Part shown: positions 33,247 to 41,940 of the stretch, piece after piece
How positions within the stretch are numbered: position 1 is the first letter of the stretch
How the letters are laid out: the number at the start of each line of letters is the position of its first letter
Origin: Curtobacterium sp. MCJR17_020
GTDB lineage: Bacteria; Actinomycetota; Actinomycetes; Actinomycetales; Microbacteriaceae
Assembly (NCBI RefSeq): GCF_003234365.2
Contig: NZ_CP126260.1
Location: 1,798,001-1,862,000, forward strand
Direction: 5' to 3'
DNA length: 64,000 bases
The notes under the pieces: model-generated
What the model saw: only the letters and a program-made list of their open reading frames with translations
What the model was told of the DNA's origin: nothing
Databases searched by the model: none
Program-made: the position numbers and the translations under genes

Positions 33247-34167
33247 GTGAACCACCCCGAGGAGCTCTACACGTTCGACGAGGCCGCCCCGACCGTCCCG
33301 GCCGGGCTGCACCTGGTCGCCGGGCTCACCGGCTTCGCGGACGCCGGTTCGGCCGTTGCCCAGGTCACGGCGTCGGTGCTCGAGGACCTCGACACCCAGC
33401 TCGTCGCCGAGTTCGACCCCGACGTGCTGCTCGACTGGCGTGCTCGCCGGCCCGTCATCACCTTCGAGCACGACCACATCGCCGCCGTCGAGCCGCCCCG
33501 GCTGGCGCTGCACCTCGTGCGCGACGAGATCGGCCAGCCGTTCCTGTTCCTGTCCGGGTACGAGCCGGACTTCCAGTGGAACCGGTTCGTGGACGCCGTC
33601 ACCGGCCTCGCCGCCCAGCTCCAGGTCGCGGACACCACCTGGGTGCAGTCGATCCCGATGCCGGTCCCGCACACCCGCCCGATCAGCCTGACCGTCTCCG
33701 GCACCCGCGCCGACCTCGTCGAGCAGATGAGCGTCTGGAAGCCCGAGACCCAGGCGCCGGCGAACGTCCTGCACCTCGTCGAGCACCGGCTCGCATCCAC
33801 CGGCGAGCAGGTCACCGGGCTCGTCCTGCTCGTCCCGCACTACCTGTCGGACACCGAGTTCCCGGACGCGGCCGTCGCCGCCCTGTCCGGCATCGCTGCG
33901 GCCACCGGCCTCATCTTCCCGACGGACGCCCTGCGCGAGGCGGGTCGCGAGTTCCTCACCCGGGTCGAGGAGCAGGTCGCCGGCAACGCCGAGCTGCAGC
34001 GACTCGTCGGTGTGCTCGAGGAGCGGCACGACACGTACATGGAGGGCAACCCGGTCGCGTCGCCGCTCACGGACGTCGACGGCGAGGTGCCGACCGCGGA
34101 CGCGATCGCGGCCGAGCTCGAGCGCTTCCTGGCCGACCGGCGCACCCAGGGTGACGGCGGCGAGTAG
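33247..34167 (+). CDS. PAC2-family protein
   Basis: This 306-aa protein belongs to the PAC2 family (proteasome assembly chaperone 2 fold), common in actinobacteria with or without a proteasome. Landmarks are GFADAGSAVAQVT (about residues 30-42), FLFLSGYEPDFQWNRF and MPVPHTRPISLT. GTG at 33247 is chosen because TAGCAT (33234-33239) lies 7 nt upstream; an ATG at 33238 would overlap that -10. Function in bacteria is unresolved; it is often ATP-grasp or protein quality-control associated. Confidence 0.88.
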   Translation: MNHPEELYTFDEAAPTVPAGLHLVAGLTGFADAGSAVAQVTASVLEDLDTQLVAEFDPDVLLDWRARRPVITFEHDHIAAVEPPRLALHLVRDEIGQPFLFLSGYEPDFQWNRFVDAVTGLAAQLQVADTTWVQSIPMPVPHTRPISLTVSGTRADLVEQMSVWKPETQAPANVLHLVEHRLASTGEQVTGLVLLVPHYLSDTEFPDAAVAALSGIAAATGLIFPTDALREAGREFLTRVEEQVAGNAELQRLVGVLEERHDTYMEGNPVASPLTDVDGEVPTADAIAAELERFLADRRTQGDGGE

Positions 34168-34199
34168 CCGGGTCGGGCCCTGAACGGTCCGGAACGGCG

Positions 34200-34240
34200 G
34201 ACGGGAGGCCCGGTGCGGGCCCGCGCCGCGCCTCCCGGTC
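34200..34240. terminator. Imperfect palindrome 3' of the PAC2 gene, family A
   Basis: GACGGGAGGCCCGGTGCGGG pairs imperfectly with the segment ending CGCGCCTCCCGGTC. It starts 33 nt after the PAC2 stop and fits a terminator. Confidence 0.6.
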
Positions 34241-34323
34241 GGCGTCTGGTCCCGATCAGGACGTCACCCGCGTCGGCGACACACGTCGCGTATCCGGCTC
34301 CGCCGGATCGGTAGCCTGTCGGG

Positions 34324-35643
34324 GTGAACTCCCGTCGCGCCTACCTGATCTGGGGCATCGCGGTGCTCGCCTACGTCCTCGCGGTCGTGCAGCGGTCCTC
34401 GCTGGGGGTGTCCGGAGTGGACGCGCAGGACCGGTTCGCCGTCTCGGCGGCGGTGCTGTCCACGCTCGCGGTCGTGCAGATCGCCGTGTACGCCGGACTC
34501 CAGATCCCGGTGGGCGTCGCGCTCGACCGGGTGGGGCCGCGCAGGCTCGTCCTGCTCGGCGCCGCGCTGCTCGTGGTCGGCCAGGCCGTCGTGGCCTTCT
34601 CGCCGACGATCGGCCCGGCGATCGCGGGCCGGGTGCTCGTGGGTGCCGGCGACGCGATGACGTTCATCTCGGTGATCCGCCTGGTGCCGATGTGGTTCAG
34701 CGGCCGGATCCTGCCGCAGATCTCGCAGTAGACGGGCAACCTCGGGCAGATCGGCCAGATCCTGTCGGCGTTCCCGTTCGCGGTGCTCCTGCACGCCGCG
34801 GGGTGGACGCCGGCGTTCGGGGTCGCCGCCGCCGCGAGTGCCGTCGGGCTCGTCCTGGCGTTCGTCTTCGTCCGCAACGGCCCGGTGGTCGTGCGGACCG
34901 GAACGATCCCGCTGCCGCACTCGTGGGGCGCCGCGTTCCGGACGTTCGGGCACGCGTTGCGTCGACCGGGCACGCAGCTCGGGTTCTGGTCCCACTACGT
35001 GACGCAGTCGTCCGGCACGGTGTTCTCGCTGCTGTGGGGCGTCCCCATGCTCCGCGGGCTCGGGTACAGCCCCGCCGAGGCCGCCGGTTTCCTGACGATC
35101 ATCGTCGCCGTGGGCTTCGTGGCCGGGCCGGTGCTCGGGCTGTTGTGCGCGCGGTTCCCGATGCGCCGCTCGAACCTCGTGCTCGGCGTGGTCGTGCTGC
35201 TCGCGGTGGTGTGGACCGCGATCCTGCTCTGGCCCGGCCACCCGCCGACCTGGCTGCTCGTGCTCCTCGTCGTGGCGATGGGCATCGGCGGCCCCGGTTC
35301 GCTGATCGGGTTCGACTTCGCCCGGACGTTCAATCCCGTCGGTTCCCTCGGGTCCGCGAACGGGGTCGTCAACGTCGGGGGCTTCCTGGCGGCCTTCGTG
35401 ATGATGTACCTGATCGGGCTGCTGCTCGACGTGATGTCCCGCGTCACCGGTGAGACCGTGTTCGCCTGGGACAACTTCCGCGTGGCCCTCACGGTGCAGT
35501 ACCTGGTGGTCGGGTTCGGTGTCGCGATGCTCCTGCACGCCCGGCACCGCACGCGCCGGGTGCTCCACACGGAAGAGGGAATACGCGTCGGACCGCTCTG
35601 GGTTGCACTCGTTGCGCGCCTGCGGAAGCGGCACGTGCAATAA
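34324..35643 (+). pseudogene. MFS transporter interrupted by an in-frame amber stop
   Basis: The GTG at 34324 (6 nt after TAGCCT, 34312-34317) opens a 439-codon MFS frame. It is cut at codon 136 by TAG (34729-34731), after RILPQISQ. The same frame continues without shift as TGNLGQIGQILSAFPFAVLL to 35643, with normal codon use and further transmembrane helices. The first part has about 4 helices and an MFS motif (LDRVGPRRLVLLG). One base change (TGG or TTG to TAG) explains it. A second start at 34783 (GTG or ATG-like) would give only a C-terminal half. Either a recent nonsense mutation or a sequencing error; the substrate is unknown. Confidence 0.88.
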
Positions 35644-35836
35644 TGATCACGGACCCACTCAGGACCCCCATCCTGTCGGAGCACTTCGGAGCGCCGATCA
35701 ACCCGGGGGACTTGACATGGGTCTTAGTGCTGCCCGGAACGGTAGGACTCGACGACGCGGGGGACTGCGGCTCGGGCCCTGGGCGGCGAGGGAGGCCACG
35801 ACCCCACGAACGTGGCACGACGAGAGAGGTGATCGC

Positions 35837-37087
<1,251 letters not shown>

Positions 37088-37091
37088 GCCG

Positions 37092-38351
37092 ATGCGGTTC
37101 TTCATCCCGATCCTGATCGGGCGGATCCTCCGTGCCCTCGCGCGAGCGCGGGGCGGGGGATCCGCGTACCCCGGCTTCATCGTGCTCAAGCTCGTGCCGG
37201 ACTTCCTGCAGCAGGTGACGAAGCAGTTCCCGAACGGCGTCGTCTTCGTGCTCGGCTCGAACGGCAAGTCGACGACCACGCACATGATCTCGGACATCGT
37301 CCGGGCGCACGGGCTCCGGGTCTTCACGAACCCGTCCGGGGCGAACCTGCCGCAGGGCATCGCGTCGGCGCTGCTGTCCGAGGTGTCGCTGACCGGTCGC
37401 CTGAAGGCGGACATCGGCATCCTCGAGGTCGACGAGGCCTTCGCGGTCGAGCTCGCCGGCATCCTGTCGCCGTCCACGGTGACGATGCTCAACGTGCAGG
37501 TCGACCAGCTGTACCGGTTCTTCGAGACCGAGCGCGTCGCCGACATGATGCTCGACACCGCGGCACTGTCCACGGCGAACGTCATCACGAACCGCGACGA
37601 CCAGTTCCTCGACGCCTACGTGGCGCGCACCGGCCAGCGCGTGCTGCGCTTCGGTGCGAGCGCCGAGGTCGTCGCCGCGGCGCCGAACGGCCTGCAGAAC
37701 GCCGACGACTTCGACCGGCAGGACGCCCAGCCGAACGTCGCCGAGTCCGAGGTCGTCGTGAACACCGGCGACGGTGCGACGATCCGGTACGACGGTGCCG
37801 ACATCGCGGTGCGCCTGCCCGCACGCGGCCTGCACTACGCGGTCGACGCTGCTGCTGCCACCGCCACGGCCAGCGCCGCACTCGGCACGCAGTTCCGGGC
37901 CGACGCCGTCACGAAGGCCTTCGGCACGATGAAGCCGGCGTACGGCCGCGGCGAGCGACTCCCGATCGCCGGCGAGTCCGCCGAGTTCACGATGTTCAAG
38001 AACGCCGCGAGCCTCCAGCTCAACCTCGACGCGCTGCCGGACCGCCCCGAGCAGGTCCTCATGGCGATCGACGAGGGCACGCCGGACATCTCGTGGATCT
38101 ACGACATCGACTTCTCGAAGCTCGACCACGTCGACGTCGTCTCCGGTGACAAGGCCTGGCAGATCGCGATCGCCCTCGAGCACGCCGGTGTCCGCATCGG
38201 TCGGGTCGAGCCCGACGTCGAGGCAGCGATCAAGCACATGGAGCAGCTCGGGTCGACGACCAACGGGACGAAGAACTTCATCGTCAACTACGAGATCATG
38301 ATGATCGCCCGCAAGGCCCTCGGCCACCCGGACATGGAGAAGACCGCATGA
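37092..38351 (+). CDS. murT: MurT-like Mur ligase, divergent, without zinc ribbon
   Basis: This 419-aa protein has the MurT layout: a short hydrophobic N-terminus, an ATP-binding loop GSNGKSTTT (about residues 56-64), the central Mur ligase domain and a C-terminal DUF1727 (PDISWIYDIDF, about 335-345). In staphylococci MurT with GatD amidates the D-Glu alpha-carboxyl of lipid II. Here there is not a single cysteine, so the Cys4 zinc ribbon is gone, and the usual RDQLDRYGE segment reads VDQLYRFFETE. It lies 4 bp after sigA and overlaps gatD by 4 bp (ATGA). The reaction may differ from amidation (see findings). Confidence 0.85.
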   Translation: MRFFIPILIGRILRALARARGGGSAYPGFIVLKLVPDFLQQVTKQFPNGVVFVLGSNGKSTTTHMISDIVRAHGLRVFTNPSGANLPQGIASALLSEVSLTGRLKADIGILEVDEAFAVELAGILSPSTVTMLNVQVDQLYRFFETERVADMMLDTAALSTANVITNRDDQFLDAYVARTGQRVLRFGASAEVVAAAPNGLQNADDFDRQDAQPNVAESEVVVNTGDGATIRYDGADIAVRLPARGLHYAVDAAAATATASAALGTQFRADAVTKAFGTMKPAYGRGERLPIAGESAEFTMFKNAASLQLNLDALPDRPEQVLMAIDEGTPDISWIYDIDFSKLDHVDVVSGDKAWQIAIALEHAGVRIGRVEPDVEAAIKHMEQLGSTTNGTKNFIVNYEIMMIARKALGHPDMEKTA

Positions 38352-39121
38352 CGGCCGACCGGTTGACCATCCTGCACGTCTACCCCCGGCAGATGGGTGT
38401 CTCGGGGGACCGCGGCAACGTCGCAGCCCTCGTCCGCCGTGCCGCCGCAGCCGGCCTCGACACCGAGGTGCTCGAGTACGCGCCCGGCGACGACCTGCCC
38501 GCCGCGGCCGACGTCGTCGTCATCGGCAACGGCCCGCTCAGCGCGATGCGCTCGCTCGGTGCCGACGTCGCCCGCATCGCCGCTCCGCTCCGTTCGTTCG
38601 CGAGCGACGGCGTGCCGGTCATCGCCGTCGGCGGCGGGTTCGACCTGGCGACGAACGAGGTCGTCCCCACCGAGGGCGCTCCGCTCGCCGGGTTCGGCGT
38701 GTTCGACGCCCGAGCCGTCCGCGGGGCCGAACGTCGGGTGAACTACTTCGTGCTCGAGACCCGCTACCCGCTGCTCCCCGGTGCGCCGAAGCGGCTCGCC
38801 GGCTTCGAGGACCACGCCACCACGATCGAGCTCGCGGCCGGGGTCACCCCGTTCGCCGACGTCGTGTCCGGCGGCGGCAACCAGGCCGGGCAGCCGGTCG
38901 AGGGCGCGATCGTCGGCACGTCGTTCGGCACGCACACGCAGGGGCCGATCCTGCCGCTCAACCCGCAGCTGACCGACGGTGTCCTCGCCGCGGCCGCCGC
39001 ACGGCTGGGCCGCGAGTACGCGACGGACCCGGAGCGGACGGCGACCATCGACCGCTACGCCCGCGAAGCGCGCGCGACGGTCGACCGCTACGTCGACAAG
39101 GCGTTCAAGCGCATCGCGTGA
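38348..39121 (+). CDS. gatD: GatD-like class I amidotransferase lacking catalytic Cys and His
   Basis: The 257-aa protein aligns by eye along its length with GatD, the CobQ/CobB-type glutamine amidotransferase partner of MurT. HVYPRQMGVSGDRGNV replaces the usual LYPdlMNiYGDrGNi front. The nucleophile elbow reads IAVGGGFDLAT with Gly95 (GGC) instead of Cys, and the second catalytic motif reads GTHTQGPILPLNP with Gln198 instead of His. It should therefore not hydrolyse glutamine. Coding quality and the coupled ATGA start argue that it is maintained rather than decayed, so it is probably a structural or repurposed subunit. Confidence 0.85.
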   Translation: MTADRLTILHVYPRQMGVSGDRGNVAALVRRAAAAGLDTEVLEYAPGDDLPAAADVVVIGNGPLSAMRSLGADVARIAAPLRSFASDGVPVIAVGGGFDLATNEVVPTEGAPLAGFGVFDARAVRGAERRVNYFVLETRYPLLPGAPKRLAGFEDHATTIELAAGVTPFADVVSGGGNQAGQPVEGAIVGTSFGTHTQGPILPLNPQLTDGVLAAAAARLGREYATDPERTATIDRYAREARATVDRYVDKAFKRIA

Positions 39122-39126
39122 CGCCC

Positions 39127-39161
39127 ACGAAGGCCGGGTCCCGACGGGACCCGGCCTTCGT
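39127..39161. terminator. 16-bp perfect hairpin 3' of gatD
   Basis: ACGAAGGCCGGGTCCC (39127-39142) pairs with 39146-39161 around GAC, starting 6 nt after the gatD stop. Confidence 0.88.
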
Positions 39162-39193
39162 CGTCTCGGCGCGTTCTGAGACGGGCGACAGAC

Positions 39194-39235
39194 AGACGGG
39201 AGGCCCGGTGCCAGCTGGCACCGGGCCTCCCGTCT
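39194..39235. repeat. 42-bp perfect palindrome, family A
   Basis: AGACGGGAGGCCCGGTGCCAG (39194-39214) is directly followed by its exact reverse complement. It lies between the convergent gatD and DUF7455 genes, 24 nt from the latter's stop, so it probably terminates the leftward transcript. Confidence 0.9.
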
Positions 39236-39258
39236 TGCTGTGCTCGCGCCTTCGCGCG

Positions 39259-39483
39259 CTACTTCGACTCGTAGAGTCGGCTGCTCTCGTCGTGCCACTC
39301 GATGGCGGTCGCCGCGAGCTTGTCCTTGAACTCGGCGCCGTGGTGCGCGCAGAAGAAGAGCTCGCCGCTCGACATGGTGGCTCGGATGTAGGCCTGCGCT
39401 CCGCAGCTGTCGCAACGGTCGGCGGCGGTCAGCTGGTGGTTGCTGACTTCGTCGATGGAGGGGTCCTGCACGGTCTGGGTCAT
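39259..39483 (-). CDS. DUF7455 small zinc-binding protein
   Basis: The 74-aa protein has CDSCGAQAY (about residues 23-31) and FFCAHHGAEF (about 42-51), a CxxC plus CxxH set likely to bind zinc. Homologues are found beside gyrB/parE-type genes in actinobacteria and are labelled DUF7455. ATG at 39483 has AGGAG 7 nt upstream. Function unknown. Confidence 0.88.
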   Translation of the reverse strand: MTQTVQDPSIDEVSNHQLTAADRCDSCGAQAYIRATMSSGELFFCAHHGAEFKDKLAATAIEWHDESSRLYESK

Positions 39484-39651
39484 TGCTGTGCTCCTCACGG
39501 ATCGCAGGTGGTGCCGGGTGGTTGCACCATTTCAACACGTGATGCCTGAGAACGATGCATTGTGCAGCGCTGTTTCGCTGAGCGCGGATCGGTTGTCCCC
39601 AGTGCGAGTGTCCACGCCGAGGGTGTCGGTAGCGCTCGGTAGCATCGGACG

Positions 39652-41778
39652 GTGAGCTCCGACTACTCCGCACGCCATCTCTCCGTCCTCGAAGGGCTCG
39701 AGGCGGTCCGGAAGCGTCCGGGGATGTACATCGGTTCGACCGACTCCCGTGGGCTCATGCACTGCCTGTGGGAGATCATCGACAACTCCGTCGACGAAGC
39801 CCTGGCGGGGCACGGCGACGAGATCGGTGTCGTGCTGCACGCCGACGGGTCGGTGGAGGTCCGCGACACCGCCCGCGGCATCCCGGTGGACGTCGAACCG
39901 AAGACCGGTCTGACCGGGGTCGAGGTCGTGTTCACCAAGCTGCACGCCGGTGGCAAGTTCGGCTCCGGGTCCTACGCTGCCTCCGGTGGTCTGCACGGCG
40001 TCGGCGCTTCGGTGGTCAACGCCCTGTCCGAGCGCCTCGACGTCGAGGTCGACCGTGGCGGCAAGACCTACGCCATGTCCTTCCACCGCGGCGAGCCCGG
40101 CACGTTCGACGACATGAAGGGCATCGGTCCGGACGCCCCGTTCAGCCCATTCACCTCGGGCAGTGAGCTGCGGGTCGTCGGCAAGGTGAAGAAGGGCGTC
40201 ACTGGCTCCCGGATCCGGTACTGGGCCGACCGGCAGATCTTCACCGCCGATGCGCGGTTCAGCACCGACGACCTGGTCACCCGGGCACGGCAGACGGCGT
40301 TCCTCGTGCCCGGGCTCGGCATCACGATCACCGACGAGCGCGTGTCCTCGATCGAGGCCGCCGCTGCGCGTGCCGAGGCGACGGGGACCGCCGTCGAGGC
40401 CGGCCCGGTCGTCGAGCGCTTCCGCTACGAGGGCGGCATCGGTGAGTTCGTCGAGCACCTCGCGGCCGACACCGCCGTCACCGACGTCTGGCGCGTGCAG
40501 GGCACCGGGACCTTCACCGAGACCGTCCCGATGCTCGACGACAAGGGCCACATGGTGTCCACCTCGGTCGAGCGCTCCTGCGAGGTGGACCTCGCGCTGC
40601 GGTGGGGCGACGGCTACGAGACGGTGTTCCGCAGCTTCGTCAACATCATCGCCACGCCGAAGGGCGGCACGCACCAGGCCGGCTTCGAGTCCGGTCTGGT
40701 CAAGGCCGTCCGTGCGCAGGTCGAGGCGAACGCCCGCAAGCTCAAGGTCGGGCAGGACAAGCTCGACAAGGACGACGTGCTCGCCGGCATGACCGCCGTG
40801 CTGACCGTGCGACTGCCCGAGCCGCAGTTCGAGGGGCAGACGAAGGAGGTCCTCGGCACGCCGGCGGTCCGCAAGATCGTCGACCAGGTCGTGTCGAAGC
40901 GCATCACCGAGATCCTGACGTCGACGCAGCGCACCGAGAAGGCCCAGGCCGCGACCCTGCTCGAGAAGGTCGTCGCGGAGATGAAGACCCGCATCTCGGC
41001 CCGCGCCCACAAGGAGACGCAGCGCCGGAAGAACGCGCTCGAGAACTCCTCGTTGCCGACGAAGCTCGCCGACTGCCGGTCGCAGGAGACCGAGGGTACC
41101 GAGCTCTTCATCGTCGAGGGCGACTCAGCCCTGGGGACCGCGAAGCTCGCACGCAACAGCGAGTACCAGGCGCTGCTGCCGATCCGCGGCAAGATCCTCA
41201 ACGTGCAGAAGGCGTCCGTGTCGGACATGCTGTCGAACGTCGAGTGCGCGTCGATCATCCAGGTCATCGGCGCCGGTTCCGGCCGGACGTTCGAGATCGA
41301 CCAGGCGCGCTACGGCAAGGTCATCATCATGTCGGACGCCGATGTCGACGGTGCCCACATCCGCACGCTGCTGCTCACCCTGTTCTTCCGGTACATGCGA
41401 CCGATGATCGAGCAGGGCCGGGTGTTCGCGGCCGTGCCGCCGCTGCACCGGGTCGTCGTCGTGAACCGCGGCAAGCCGAACGACACGCTGTACACGTACT
41501 CCGAGCAGGAACTGCAGACCGTGCTGAAGAAGCTCGAGAAGACCGGCAAGAAGTACCAGGAGCCGATCCAGCGGTACAAGGGCCTGGGCGAGATGGACGC
41601 CGACCAGCTCGCCGAGACCACGATGGACCGAGCGCACCGCACCCTGCGGCGGGTGAACATCACCCATGCCGAGAGCGCGGCGAAGGTGTTCGAGCTGCTC
41701 ATGGGGAACGACGTGGCCCCGCGCAAGGAGTTCATCCTGGCCGGCGAGGGTCTGGACCGCGACCGCATCGACGCCTGA
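39652..41778 (+). CDS. parE: DNA topoisomerase IV subunit B (GyrB-like)
   Basis: The 708-aa type IIA topoisomerase ATPase subunit has the GHKL domain (LEGLEAVRKRPGMYIG at about residues 13-28; GGLHGVGASVVNALS for ATP binding) and the transducer domain. The TOPRIM domain has EGDSALGTAKLAR and SDADVDGAHIRTLLLT. Pairing with the ParC-type gene at 41941 suggests a chromosome-decatenating topoisomerase IV separate from gyrase, though actinobacterial annotations often call this a second GyrB. GTG at 39652 follows TAGCAT (39640-39645) by 6 nt, so probably leaderless. Confidence 0.92.
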   Translation: MSSDYSARHLSVLEGLEAVRKRPGMYIGSTDSRGLMHCLWEIIDNSVDEALAGHGDEIGVVLHADGSVEVRDTARGIPVDVEPKTGLTGVEVVFTKLHAGGKFGSGSYAASGGLHGVGASVVNALSERLDVEVDRGGKTYAMSFHRGEPGTFDDMKGIGPDAPFSPFTSGSELRVVGKVKKGVTGSRIRYWADRQIFTADARFSTDDLVTRARQTAFLVPGLGITITDERVSSIEAAAARAEATGTAVEAGPVVERFRYEGGIGEFVEHLAADTAVTDVWRVQGTGTFTETVPMLDDKGHMVSTSVERSCEVDLALRWGDGYETVFRSFVNIIATPKGGTHQAGFESGLVKAVRAQVEANARKLKVGQDKLDKDDVLAGMTAVLTVRLPEPQFEGQTKEVLGTPAVRKIVDQVVSKRITEILTSTQRTEKAQAATLLEKVVAEMKTRISARAHKETQRRKNALENSSLPTKLADCRSQETEGTELFIVEGDSALGTAKLARNSEYQALLPIRGKILNVQKASVSDMLSNVECASIIQVIGAGSGRTFEIDQARYGKVIIMSDADVDGAHIRTLLLTLFFRYMRPMIEQGRVFAAVPPLHRVVVVNRGKPNDTLYTYSEQELQTVLKKLEKTGKKYQEPIQRYKGLGEMDADQLAETTMDRAHRTLRRVNITHAESAAKVFELLMGNDVAPRKEFILAGEGLDRDRIDA

Positions 41779-41783
41779 CGCCC

Positions 41784-41900
41784 GCGGCGCTGGCCCGAGT
41801 CTCGGCGGCGCTGGCCCGAGTCTCGTGGTCAGCGACTCGTCTCGGGCTGCGTACTCCGAGTTCGGTCGCGCAGCCCGAGTCTCGGTGCCGCCAGCGCGCC
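41784..41900. repeat. 21-bp tandem duplication and nested hairpins between parE and parC
   Basis: GCGGCGCTGGCCCGAGTCTCG occurs exactly at 41784 and 41805. Further inverted copies follow (CTCGGGCTGCG near 41842 pairs with CGCAGCCCGAG near 41868; GGCGCTGG with the CCAGCGC near 41891). The whole forms a large terminator-like structure between convergent genes. Confidence 0.75.
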
Positions 41901-41940
41901 ACGTCGCTCTCGCGGAAGGATGCCGGAGCGCCGCCGCGCG

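Noticed and set aside
34324..35643. Amber codon in the MFS gene as programmed read-through or a special amino acid
   Set aside because: No context, RNA structure or pylrolysine-type genes suggest it; a point mutation is simpler.
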